Shown here in pieces: positions 40,994 to 48,496 of a DNA stretch of 64,000 nt; position 1 is the stretch's first letter, and the number at the start of each line of letters is the position of its first letter. The translations under genes were made by a program, and so were the position numbers. Origin of the DNA: Polyangia bacterium (GTDB lineage Bacteria; Myxococcota_A; Polyangia; Nannocystales; Nannocystaceae). The stretch covers positions 62,001 to 126,000 of the forward strand of contig JAUIKS010000023.1 of assembly GCA_030430565.1 (NCBI GenBank), written 5' to 3'. The notes under the pieces were generated by a model. That model was given only the letters and a program-made list of their open reading frames with translations. It made no database searches and was not told the origin of the DNA.

Positions 40994-42531
40994 GCCACCC
41001 GCCGCGCACCCTCGAGGCGCTGCTGCGCGGCCTCGCGCCGGAGTACCAGCGCTGCGGCCCGTCGACCGAGGTCACGCGCGTCGAGGTCGACTCGCGACGC
41101 GTCGGCCCGGGCGCCGCCTTCCTCGCTACGCGCGGGGTCACCCACGACGCGCACCAGTTCGTCGGCAAGGCCGCCCGCGCGGACGCGCGGGTCCTGATCC
41201 TCGAGCGCGGCCGCGTCGCGCCCGACGAGCCGGCGCTCGCCGGCCGCGGCGTCGTCTGGCTGCGCGACAGCAACGCCGCCTACCCGGAGATCGCGGCCAA
41301 CGCGTTCGCGCGCCCCGGCGAGCGCATGCGCCTGGCCGGCGTGACAGGTACCAACGGCAAGACCACGACGACCTTCCTGGTCGCCGCGATGCTCCGCGCC
41401 GCCGGGCGCCGGCACGCGCGGATCGGCACCACCGGCAACTGGGTCGTCGACCGTGACGAGACGGCCCGCTTCACCACGCCCTTCCCCCTCGAGCTGCAGG
41501 CGCTGCTCGCCCGCGCCGTCGCGCGCGGGGGCACGGACGCGGTCATGGAGGTCTCATCCCACGCGCTGGCCCAGGGTCGCGCGCGGCCGCTTGTCTACCG
41601 CGCCGCCGGCCTCACGAGCTTCTCCCAAGACCATCTCGACTTCCACGCCTCGATGGAGGACTACCTCGCCGCCAAGTGCCTGCTCGCCGAGCAGCTCGAG
41701 CCCGAGGGCGTCGCGGTCGCGGCCGACTGCGGCCCGGCGGCCGTCGAGTTCCTGGGCCGCGCGCGCGCGTCGGGTCGCGTCGCCTGGCTCGCCTCGCGCG
41801 CGCGCGAGGACGCCGCGCTGCGAGTGGTGCGGTGGCGCCGACCCGAGGCGCTCGCCCGAGACGACGACGGCCCGACGATCCAGACCGCCGCCGAGATCAT
41901 GACGCCCCGCGGACCGGGGCTCTTGCGCACGCCGCTGATCGGCGGCTTCAACATCGACAACGCGCTCGTCGCCATCGGCCTCGCGCTCGGCCTCGGCCTG
42001 ACGCTCGAGCAGGCGCTCGCGGGGCTGCGGCGCACCCGGGGCGCGCCGGGTCGCCTCGAGCCGGTCGAGCTGCCCAAAGTCACAGGTCCGAAAGTGCTCG
42101 TCGACTACGCGCACACGCCCGACGCGGTGGCCCGGGCGCTCGCCGCCGTGCGCCCCAGCTGCCGCGGTCAGCTGTGGGTCGTGCTCGGCTGCGGCGGCGA
42201 TCGAGACCCCGTCAAGCGCCCGCTCATGGGCGAGCTCGCGGCCGCGAACGCCGACCGCTTCGTCGCTACCTCGGACAACCCGCGCACCGAGGACCCGGAC
42301 GCGATCGTGCGCCAGATGATCGCCGGCGTCGCGCCCCGCGACCGCCCGAAGCTGATCCGCGAGGTCGACCGACGCGCCGCGATCGCGCTGGCGATCGCCG
42401 CGGCGGCGGACGAGGACATCGTGCTGATCGCCGGCAAGGGTCACGAGGACTACCAGATCGTCGGCACGACCAAGCAGCACCTCGACGACCGCGAGGAGGC
42501 CGCGGCCGCGCTCGCGCGTCGCCGGGGCTGA
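40990..42531 (+). CDS. murE: UDP-MurNAc-tripeptide synthetase, meso-DAP type, probable CTG start
   Basis: 513 residues if it starts at CTG 40990. It adds meso-diaminopimelate to UDP-MurNAc-L-Ala-D-Glu in peptidoglycan precursor synthesis. The ATP loop is GVTGTNGKTTTTFL, the meso-DAP signature is SDNPRTEDP, and other Mur ligase blocks (TTPFPLELQALL, EVSSHAL, FSQDHLDFH, LIGGFNIDNALVAIG, DYAHTPDA) are in order. The frame has no ATG, GTG or TTG between the far-upstream ATG 40801 (inside the SseB-like gene) and the first conserved block. GGGGAGG at 40977-40983 sits six bases before the CTG, so CTG is the best start. It is separated from ftsI by about 26 kb. Confidence 0.95.
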   Translation: MSHPPRTLEALLRGLAPEYQRCGPSTEVTRVEVDSRRVGPGAAFLATRGVTHDAHQFVGKAARADARVLILERGRVAPDEPALAGRGVVWLRDSNAAYPEIAANAFARPGERMRLAGVTGTNGKTTTTFLVAAMLRAAGRRHARIGTTGNWVVDRDETARFTTPFPLELQALLARAVARGGTDAVMEVSSHALAQGRARPLVYRAAGLTSFSQDHLDFHASMEDYLAAKCLLAEQLEPEGVAVAADCGPAAVEFLGRARASGRVAWLASRAREDAALRVVRWRRPEALARDDDGPTIQTAAEIMTPRGPGLLRTPLIGGFNIDNALVAIGLALGLGLTLEQALAGLRRTRGAPGRLEPVELPKVTGPKVLVDYAHTPDAVARALAAVRPSCRGQLWVVLGCGGDRDPVKRPLMGELAAANADRFVATSDNPRTEDPDAIVRQMIAGVAPRDRPKLIREVDRRAAIALAIAAAADEDIVLIAGKGHEDYQIVGTTKQHLDDREEAAAALARRRG

Positions 42532-42541
42532 GTCCGCCCGC

Positions 42542-42871
42542 TCACGGCGACGCGCACGAGGCCCGCGCCTGCGCGCACTCGTCACGACTCGAATAGAGCG
42601 CGGCGCAGTCGGGACCCGCGACGCCGCAGCCGCTCGCGTAGGCCTCGACGCAGCGCTCGCCGTTCCAGATCCAGACGCTCTCGAGCACGACCGCGTCGCA
42701 GCCGCCGTCGTCGCTCCCGCAGCGCTGCGGCGCGCACTCCGGCGACCGCGACGCTGCGGACTCCGAGGGCGCCGCCGCGCCGGGCTGCTCGAGGGTCGCG
42801 CCGCCCGAGCAGGCGAGCGTGACCTGACTCGAGAGCAAGACGGCCAAGACCCCGATCAGCGCGCGCCGCAC
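42542..42871 (-). CDS. Small Cys-rich putative lipoprotein
   Basis: 109 residues from ATG 42871. The signal LAVLLSSQVTLACSGG gives a lipoprotein cleavage before Cys21. The mature part has a further nine or so Cys in pairs (PECAPQRCGSDDGGCDAV, GERCVEAYASGCGVAGPDCAAL, DECAQARASC), a disulphide-rich pattern of small extracellular domains seen in many myxobacterial proteins. It is convergent with murE, 10 bp between stop codons. No function can be assigned. Confidence 0.75.
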   Translation of the reverse strand: MRRALIGVLAVLLSSQVTLACSGGATLEQPGAAAPSESAASRSPECAPQRCGSDDGGCDAVVLESVWIWNGERCVEAYASGCGVAGPDCAALYSSRDECAQARASCASP

Positions 42872-42920
42872 CGCCCCAGTCTCGCGCGCGCCCCCGCGAC
42901 CCGCAAGCCGAGCCGATCGC

Positions 42921-43865
42921 TCACGACGCGTCGAGCAGGCGCCGCATCCACGGCTTCGCGCGGTAGCGGTCCCACGAGTCGCACAGGACGGTGATCACGG
43001 GGCCCTCGAGGCCGCCGCGGCGCGCGACTCGGAGCGCCGCCGCGACGTTGGTGCCGGCGGAGCCGCCGACCAAGAGCCCCTCCTCGCGGATCAGGCGCGC
43101 GACCATGTCGAAGCTCTCGGCGTCGCTCACTCGCTCGGCGCCGTCGATGACGGCGCGGTCGAGGTTCGTAGGCGGCTTGCTCGAGCCGATACCCTCGACC
43201 TCGTAGCTGCCGTCCGGCCCTATCTCTCCGGTCTCGACCCAGTCGGCGAGCCCCGAGCCGATCGGGTCGGCGAGGATGATCTTTACGTTGGGCCAGCTCG
43301 CCTTGAGCCGGCGACCGACGCCGGTGATCGTCCCGCCCGTGCCCGCGCCCGCTACGAACGCGCCGATCGGGCCGTCGACCTGCGCGAGCAGCTCGGCCGC
43401 GGTCGTCTCAGCGTGGACCCGGGGGTTGGCGGGGTTGTTGAACTGATCGGTCAAGAACCATCCGCGCTCGCGCGCGAGGCGGGCGGCGACGTTCTGGAAA
43501 TTGTCGGGGCTCGCGGGCGGGGCGTTGGGCGTGATGAGCAGCTCGGCGCCCATGGCCGTGAGCGACGCGCGCTTGTCGACCGACATCTTCTCCGGCATCA
43601 CGCAGACGAGCCGGTAGCCGCGGGCCGCAGCGACGAGCGCGAGGCCGACGCCCGTGTTGCCAGCGGTCGCCTCGATCAGGGTCGCGCCGGGCTCGAGCAG
43701 GCCGCGGCGCTCGGCGTCGTCGACGATCGCGAGCGCGATCCGATCCTTGACGGAGCCGCCGGGGTTCATGTGCTCACACTTCACGAGCAGCGCGGCCGGC
43801 AGCCCGCGGCCGATCCGCTCGAGCGTGACGAGCGGCGTGTTTCCGATATGTCTCAAGATACCCAC
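42921..43865 (-). CDS. PLP-dependent cysteine synthase / cystathionine beta-synthase family enzyme
   Basis: 314 residues, the catalytic core only, with no CBS regulatory domain. The PLP lysine is in NPGGSVKDRIAL, the substrate loop is EATAGNTGVGLAL, and GAGTGGTITGVG binds the PLP phosphate. The segment ADPIGSGLADW, then EGIGSSKPPTNLDRAVIDG and LLVGGSAGTNVAAAL, is closer to cystathionine beta-synthases than to CysK. It therefore condenses serine (or O-acetylserine) with homocysteine or sulphide; which one cannot be decided here. The agmatinase-family gene follows upstream 18 bp away on the same strand, so the two probably share a transcript. Confidence 0.88.
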   Translation of the reverse strand: MGILRHIGNTPLVTLERIGRGLPAALLVKCEHMNPGGSVKDRIALAIVDDAERRGLLEPGATLIEATAGNTGVGLALVAAARGYRLVCVMPEKMSVDKRASLTAMGAELLITPNAPPASPDNFQNVAARLARERGWFLTDQFNNPANPRVHAETTAAELLAQVDGPIGAFVAGAGTGGTITGVGRRLKASWPNVKIILADPIGSGLADWVETGEIGPDGSYEVEGIGSSKPPTNLDRAVIDGAERVSDAESFDMVARLIREEGLLVGGSAGTNVAAALRVARRGGLEGPVITVLCDSWDRYRAKPWMRRLLDAS

Positions 43866-43883
43866 GCAGGACCTCGCGGACGC

Positions 43884-44858
43884 CTACTCGGCGCCCTCCT
43901 CCCGCTCACGCTTGGCCAACGCCGCGAGCGCGAGGCCCTCGTAGAGCACGTGCGCGCCGAGGTGCAGCGTGATGTCGGCGTGGTCGAGCGCGGGCGCGAC
44001 CTCGACCAGGTCCATGCCGACGAGGTTGATCCCCTGCAGCTCGCGGATCAGGCGCAGCGCCTCGCGGGCGCTGAGGCCCCCGGGGACCGGGGTGCCGGTG
44101 CCGGGCGCGAAGGCGGGGTCGACGCCGTCGACATCAAAGGAGATGTAGACGGGCCGGTCGCCGACCGCGGTGCAGATGTCGCTCGCGACCTTGGCGATGC
44201 CCTCGTCGGCGACGCGGTCGACGGTGTAGATGGTCCCGTCGTGCGACTTGACGAGCTCGGCCTCGTCGGCGCCGCCCCAGGTCGCCCGGATCCCGACTTG
44301 GTGCAGAGCGCCGCGGGCGACGAGATCCTGCTCGATGGCGTGACGAAACGGCGTGCCGTGGTGGTAGGGTTCGCCCCAGACGGCGGCGGTGCTGGTGTCG
44401 AGATGGGCGTCGACGTGGACCACGGCGAGCGGGCCGTGGACGCCGGCGAGCGCGCGCATGATCGGGAGCGCGATCGAGTGGTCGCCGCCGACGACGAAGG
44501 GGCGCGCGCCGGCCCCGAGGATGTGGGCGACCTCCTGCTGGATGAGCGCGCGGGTGGCCTCGGGGTCGAAGGGCGGGAAGACGACGTTGCCGCCGTCGCG
44601 GACGTCGAGCGCGGTGAAGACGTCGACGGCGTGGACAGGGTGAACGCTCTGGACCATCGCGGAGACGCGCCGCAGCTCGTAGGGGGCGAAGCGTGCACCT
44701 GGCCGGTAGGTCACGCTGCCGTCCCAGGGCACGCCGAGCACGATCGCGTCGGCGCCTTCGTAGGCGGCGGGCCCCTGGGCGGTGATGTCGACGACCGGGA
44801 GGCGGAAGAAGGGCGTCTGACCGTGGCGGAGGTACGCGCTCGCGGGCTGCTGCGGCAT
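43884..44858 (-). CDS. speB: Agmatinase/ureohydrolase family enzyme
   Basis: 324 residues from ATG 44858; an upstream in-frame ATG at 44876 is also possible. Binuclear manganese ligands are in FVVGGDHSIALP (His), VHVDAHLDT (Asp-x-His-x-Asp) and SFDVDGVDPAFAPGTG (Asp-x-Asp), the full arginase/agmatinase set. It hydrolyses a guanidino compound to urea plus an amine: agmatine to putrescine is the default guess. Guanidinobutyrase or proclavaminate amidinohydrolase-like activities cannot be excluded. It lies 18 bp upstream of the PLP enzyme gene on the same strand. The 600-bp repeat island is upstream of its start, where a promoter must lie. Confidence 0.85.
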   Translation of the reverse strand: MPQQPASAYLRHGQTPFFRLPVVDITAQGPAAYEGADAIVLGVPWDGSVTYRPGARFAPYELRRVSAMVQSVHPVHAVDVFTALDVRDGGNVVFPPFDPEATRALIQQEVAHILGAGARPFVVGGDHSIALPIMRALAGVHGPLAVVHVDAHLDTSTAAVWGEPYHHGTPFRHAIEQDLVARGALHQVGIRATWGGADEAELVKSHDGTIYTVDRVADEGIAKVASDICTAVGDRPVYISFDVDGVDPAFAPGTGTPVPGGLSAREALRLIRELQGINLVGMDLVEVAPALDHADITLHLGAHVLYEGLALAALAKREREEGAE

Positions 44859-44902
44859 GGGGGTCTCTTCGCACATCTTAGGGTCTTCGCGCTAGCCCGG
44901 GC

Positions 44903-44965
44903 TTGCCTGCTTCGTGCTTTTGCCTTGTGCTTCTGCTTTGTGCTTTTGCTTTGTGCTTTGCTTCG
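44903..44965. repeat. Imperfect tandem repeat around TGCTTTGTGCTTT
   Basis: About six copies of a 9-11 bp motif (tgctttt/ttgtgctt) form a strongly strand-asymmetric pyrimidine-plus-G tract just upstream of the agmatinase start. Seen directly. Confidence 0.75.
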
Positions 44966-45083
44966 ATTTTGGGTGCTTCGAACCTTGGCCTCGATTGGCG
45001 CCTCCGCTTTGGTCGTGGCGCTTTTGATTTGTTCCGCGGGGCTCTTGGAGGGAGGGGCGGGGGGCGCTACTTGCGGGGCGCGC

Positions 45084-45112
45084 GTGACCGACACCCTTCG
45101 GGCGCCGGTCAC
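45084..45112. other. Hairpin GTGACCG...CGGTCAC with UUCG loop
   Basis: A 7-bp outer stem and an inner CC-TTCG-GG closing loop. Sequence and layout match the second hairpin at 45221-45248, suggesting a small repeated element. Confidence 0.6.
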
Positions 45113-45220
45113 ACGGCTTAAGTCCTCATTCGACCCCCCGCCCCTCCCTCTCCGCCCCGCTCCGCCGCTGCGCTCACGGTCCTCTTGCCGACGCTTCGCA
45201 GCGGTCTTGGGCGGAGCCAC

Positions 45221-45248
45221 GTGAACGCCCTCCTTCGGGGTCGTTCAC
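45221..45248. other. Hairpin GTGAACG...CGTTCAC with UUCG loop
   Basis: Outer 7-bp stem with an inner TTCG loop, differing from the hairpin at 45084-45112 by one complementary base-pair change in the outer stem. Confidence 0.6.
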
Positions 45249-45299
45249 ATGCTCTGGTGGCTCGTCCTTGTTCTCGAACCTCCGCGCGCGAACGTGCGA

Positions 45300-45319
45300 A
45301 CGTGCGAACGTTCGCACGT
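45300..45319. repeat. 20-bp perfect palindrome ACGTGCGAACGTTCGCACGT
   Basis: Read identically on both strands. It is immediately before the 28-bp tandem units (overlap 2 bp) and shares their GTGCGAAC vocabulary. Confidence 0.9.
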
Positions 45320-45401
45320 GCGGGTGAACGAACGTGCTTGCGAAAGTGCGGGTGAACGAACGTGCTTGCGAAAGTGCGGGTGAACGAACGTGCTTGCGAA
45401 C
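45318..45401. repeat. Minisatellite, three 28-bp units
   Basis: Units at 45318-45345, 45346-45373 and 45374-45401. The first two are identical and the third differs only in its last base. Each begins GTGCGGGTGAAC and ends GTGCTTGCGAAA or GAAC. Confidence 0.95.
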
Positions 45402-45470
45402 GAACGGGCGAACGAACGAACGAACGGGCGAACGAACGAACGAACGAACCAACGAACCAACGAACTTGAA
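45402..45470. repeat. GAAC tetranucleotide microsatellite
   Basis: A run of gaac units broken by gggc and caac variants stretches to 11 bp short of the plsC stop codon. On the minus strand it reads GTTC, so it forms the start of the plsC 3' untranslated region. Confidence 0.95.
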
Positions 45471-45480
45471 AAAGAAGGAA

Positions 45481-46260
45481 TCAGTTCAGGCGGCTCTCGG
45501 GCACCATCGTCGAGATTCGCTCGTAGGCGGCGTCGGAGAGCGCAGAGGCGGTGGGGAAGGCGGCTGGATCGAGGGGCTCGCAGAACGAGACCTTCACGCG
45601 CACGCGACGGCGACGGGAGAAGTCGAGGTAGTGCGGCATGAATTCGTCATCGCCGATCCAGCACATCGTCGGGTCTTCGAAGGCGACGTGGATGGGGACG
45701 ACCGGGACGTCGGCGAGGCGCGCGGCGCCGAAGATCCCGCGGCGGAACTCGAGCACGCCGGCGCCGTCGGTGGTGGTGCCCTCGGGGAAGTTGAGGATCG
45801 AGACGCCGTAGCGCAGCGCCCGGATCGCGCGCCGGAGCACGCGCGCGCCGCTGTGGGCGTTGCCTCGCTCGACGAACATGACGCCGGTCGCGTCGCCGGC
45901 GCTGCCGACCAGCGGCCAGCCGGAGACCTCGCGCTTGGCGACGGGGATGCAGCCATGGATCGCGCAGATGACGATCGGGTCGAGGTAGCCGAGATGGTTG
46001 GCGACGAGCACGGAGGGGCGCCGCGGGCTGCGACCGCGGACGACGAACTCGACGCTGTGACGATCGCAGACGCGCTGGCAGAATTCGTGGAGCAGCCGGA
46101 CCTGCTCGTGCGCGCGGACGACCGCGTGGGGGACGATGGTGCGCCCGCGCGCCGCGAGGCCGCCGAGCGAGAGGCCGTCGGCGGTGAGGCGACGCGCGAG
46201 GGTCAAGAGCCCGCTGAGGCCGCTGACCCCGGGGGTCGGCACGACCGGGGAGGCGCTCAC
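45481..46260 (-). CDS. PlsC-family phospholipid/glycerolipid acyltransferase
   Basis: 259 residues from GTG 46260, which overlaps the stop of the upstream gene (GTGA); a longer frame inside that gene was rejected. The acyltransferase motifs are NHLGYLDP (His-x4-Asp catalytic pair), VMFVERGN, and FPEGTTTDG (block III), with VVPIHVAF as block IV. Such enzymes acylate lysophosphatidate or, in the OlsA group, lyso-ornithine lipid. Membrane association is through a short amphipathic N-terminus. The coupled upstream GNAT protein suggests a two-step acylation, like OlsB-OlsA, but this is inference. Confidence 0.88.
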   Translation of the reverse strand: MSASPVVPTPGVSGLSGLLTLARRLTADGLSLGGLAARGRTIVPHAVVRAHEQVRLLHEFCQRVCDRHSVEFVVRGRSPRRPSVLVANHLGYLDPIVICAIHGCIPVAKREVSGWPLVGSAGDATGVMFVERGNAHSGARVLRRAIRALRYGVSILNFPEGTTTDGAGVLEFRRGIFGAARLADVPVVPIHVAFEDPTMCWIGDDEFMPHYLDFSRRRRVRVKVSFCEPLDPAAFPTASALSDAAYERISTMVPESRLN

Positions 46261-46799
46261 TGGAGCACCTCGACGGCGCTCGCCTGAACCTCGACGCGGC
46301 GCGGGACGATACCGAGCCGCTCGAGCCGCGGCCGGGCGCGCTCGAAGCCGGCGCGATCGATCTTTGAGACGATGCGCGCGTTGCCGATCCCGTAGAAGTC
46401 CGGACGGACATCTTGCTCCTCGGCGCCGAGCATCGCGTGCAGCGCCCGAACCGCCTGACTCTCCTCCTCGACGGTGAACCAGCAGACCTCGACCTCGTCG
46501 ATGATGCGCGTGATGAAGGCGCGCAGCAGGTGGATGATCGCGCGGGTGCCCTGGCAGCTCGGCAGCAGCGCGAGCGTGGTGCAGTAGGCCTCGCGCTGGC
46601 GCACGAAGGAGAGCAGGTAGCCGACCGGGCGCCCGTCGTCCTCGAGCAAGAAGCAGCTGTCGGCGAAGAAGTCGCAGCACAGGCGCACGTAGTACGGCCC
46701 CAGCACGCCCTCGCGACAGACTTCGAAGAGCGCGTCCTCCATCGCCATCAGCGTGCTGAAGTCGTCGCTCGTCAGCGTACGTACCGAGTACCGGCTCAT
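46257..46799 (-). CDS. GNAT-family acyltransferase
   Basis: 180 residues from ATG 46799, with GGAGG seven bases upstream; a GTG at 46805 is less likely. The fold is seen in VRTLTSDDFSTLMAMEDALF at the N-terminus, FLLEDDGRPVGYLLSF (beta4) and LALLPSCQGTRAIIHLL, a weak acyl-CoA pyrophosphate loop Q/RxxGxG/A. The C-terminus has SKIDRAGFERARPRLERLG. The substrate may be a small amine or a lipid head group. It is 4 bp overlapped with the PlsC-family gene and so translated with it. Confidence 0.8.
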   Translation of the reverse strand: MSRYSVRTLTSDDFSTLMAMEDALFEVCREGVLGPYYVRLCCDFFADSCFLLEDDGRPVGYLLSFVRQREAYCTTLALLPSCQGTRAIIHLLRAFITRIIDEVEVCWFTVEEESQAVRALHAMLGAEEQDVRPDFYGIGNARIVSKIDRAGFERARPRLERLGIVPRRVEVQASAVEVLQ

Positions 46800-47065
46800 C
46801 ACCACGCCTCCGTGATCACGTGTGCGCCCAGGGCGAGCGCGCGGCTGTCCCCTGGCTCAGGCTCAGGCTCAACGAGTGTGAGCGTCGCAGACGAACGTGA
46901 CAGCCGTGTGATAGCGACGCGAACGTTTCGCGCTCGCGCGCCGCGGTCGATGATCGACACGTTCACGGCCCGGTTACAACGCTCGCGTGCTCCCACGCTC
47001 TGCCTCCATCGCGGCGTCACAATATCACCACGCGCGCGCGGGCGTCCCCGCAGACCGTGCCGACG

Positions 47066-48409
47066 CTAGCTCGACTCGAGCTCGCTCGCGAGCAGCTCTC
47101 GAACCCACGAGGCCGAGGGCGCCGGCAGCTCGCACAGCCGCAGGACCTCGGCGCGCAGCCGCTGACGGAGCTCCGGGCTCCCACCGAGCCGCACGCCCGC
47201 GCGCATGACGATGTCGTAGGCCTCGAGCACGTCGGCCGCGCTGATCTCGACGCCGTGCCCCTCGATCAGCCAGCGCAGCGCGGCCAGCCCGAGCTCTAGG
47301 GCGTACTGCGGATCGACCTCCATCCGCTCGCTCGCGGCCCTGCACAGCGTTCGCGGGTCACAGGGGGCGCGCGCGGCGATCTCGAGCGCGAGCTGGAAGA
47401 ACCGCAGCGTGCGAGCGGTGGCGAACCACTTGCCCTCGTGCCCCGGGCTCGCGCCGATCAGGTCGGCGAGGATCGTGCTCGGCTCGTGCTCGGGGTACTT
47501 GGCGACCAGCGCCTTGAAGGTCTGCAGGCAGTTCTGCCGGCCGCTGGCCGCGAACGCGAACTCCCGGTACGCCCGCTCCCGCTCGCCCGCGGCCAGCAAG
47601 AGCGACTCGCACAGGCTCGCTATCGAGAGGTCGTGGTGATGTCCCAGCGGGTTGGAGGCGCCGGCGTAGCGGATCGCGGCGTCGACGTGGCCTGCGGCCG
47701 CGAGCGCGCGCACACCAAACTGCCTCTCGGGCCAGCACGCGATGGTCCGCAGCGAGAGCAGCGAGAGCAGCTCGTCGTTGCGCCCCGCGGTCAGCAGCGC
47801 GGAGAGACAGGCGATCGCGCCGACGGCGTGCAGCCCCTCGGCACCCCACGCGCGGCGCACCGCGGGCAGCAGGCGGTCAGCCCAGGCCGACGCGCGCGCG
47901 GGCGTCCCGCACAGCTCGCCCCAGCGCTCGCTCAGCAGATCGTGCACGAGCGCGCGCTCGCCCGTGCCCTGGGCCGGCGCGCCGCCGAGCTCGCGCTCGA
48001 TCACCGCGAGCGAGTCGCCCTCGCGCGCGCCCGCGCCTACGCCAGGGTTCGTCGCGTCCTCGAGCAGCGGCGCCGCGAGTCGCTCGAGCCACGCGTCGCG
48101 GGTCGCGTCGTCCACCGGCGCGCCGGCGATGATCGGGATCGCGCAGTCGAGCGCGCGCTTGACCGCGTTCGCCAGGGCGCCGGAGCTGCCGTCGACGCCG
48201 ACGATCGCGTCCTCGAGCCGCGCGAGCCACAGCACCGCGACCGCGGCCGCGTCCGCCGGGGACGCGCGCGCGCCGGGGCGCAGGCTCGAGATCGCGCGCT
48301 GGATCGACTTCACCGCGCGCCGCGACTCGTCCCAGGCGAAGGCGTTGGGCTCAAAGACGGCGAGCGTCTCGCGCCAGTCGGGCGCCGGTCGACGCGATGA
48401 GGACCGCAT
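47066..48409 (-). CDS. Hypothetical helical protein
   Basis: 447 residues from ATG 48409. Almost entirely helical with short repeating units (ALAAAGHVDAAIRYAGAS, ERAYREFAFAASGRQNCLQTF) that may be degenerate TPR/Sel1-like hairpins. No signal peptide, membrane helix or enzyme motif. It contains Cys and His at several places but without spacing of a known metal site. It is upstream of nothing obvious: 266 bp separate it from the GNAT gene, and the Ser/Thr kinase stop is 87 bp before its start. I do not recognise the family. Confidence 0.7.
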   Translation of the reverse strand: MRSSSRRPAPDWRETLAVFEPNAFAWDESRRAVKSIQRAISSLRPGARASPADAAAVAVLWLARLEDAIVGVDGSSGALANAVKRALDCAIPIIAGAPVDDATRDAWLERLAAPLLEDATNPGVGAGAREGDSLAVIERELGGAPAQGTGERALVHDLLSERWGELCGTPARASAWADRLLPAVRRAWGAEGLHAVGAIACLSALLTAGRNDELLSLLSLRTIACWPERQFGVRALAAAGHVDAAIRYAGASNPLGHHHDLSIASLCESLLLAAGERERAYREFAFAASGRQNCLQTFKALVAKYPEHEPSTILADLIGASPGHEGKWFATARTLRFFQLALEIAARAPCDPRTLCRAASERMEVDPQYALELGLAALRWLIEGHGVEISAADVLEAYDIVMRAGVRLGGSPELRQRLRAEVLRLCELPAPSASWVRELLASELESS

Positions 48410-48496
48410 CCCCAGGACCCTATCAGCCCGCGACGAAAGACTCCACGCCGCCGCGAGGACCGTCGCGAACGCGGAGGTTCGCGTCCTCGACGTCCC

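Larger units (their letters stand above)
44859..45480. other. Gene-free, repeat-rich intergenic island
   Basis: This 622-bp gap between agmatinase start and plsC stop (both minus-strand genes) has no convincing gene. It contains a T/G/C-rich imperfect repeat, two UUCG-loop hairpins, a 20-bp palindrome, three 28-bp tandem units and a run of GAAC tetranucleotides. Open frames here on either strand are low-complexity products of the repeats. Confidence 0.7.

Noticed and set aside
44711..45220. Minus-strand frame with a Lys/Ala/Arg-rich, histone-like N-terminal part
   Set aside because: The basic composition comes from the tgctttt tract read in reverse, and the frame runs into the agmatinase gene in the wrong phase. 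No ribosome binding site.
43413..45224. 603-codon open frame on the plus strand across the PLP enzyme and agmatinase genes
   Set aside because: It is antisense to two well-supported enzymes, and its translation is Arg/Gly/Asp/Val-biased with no motifs. High GC keeps shadow frames open.
45318..45470. Possible CRISPR array because of short regular repeats
   Set aside because: The 28-bp units are directly adjacent with no spacers, and the rest is a tetranucleotide run. No cas gene is nearby.
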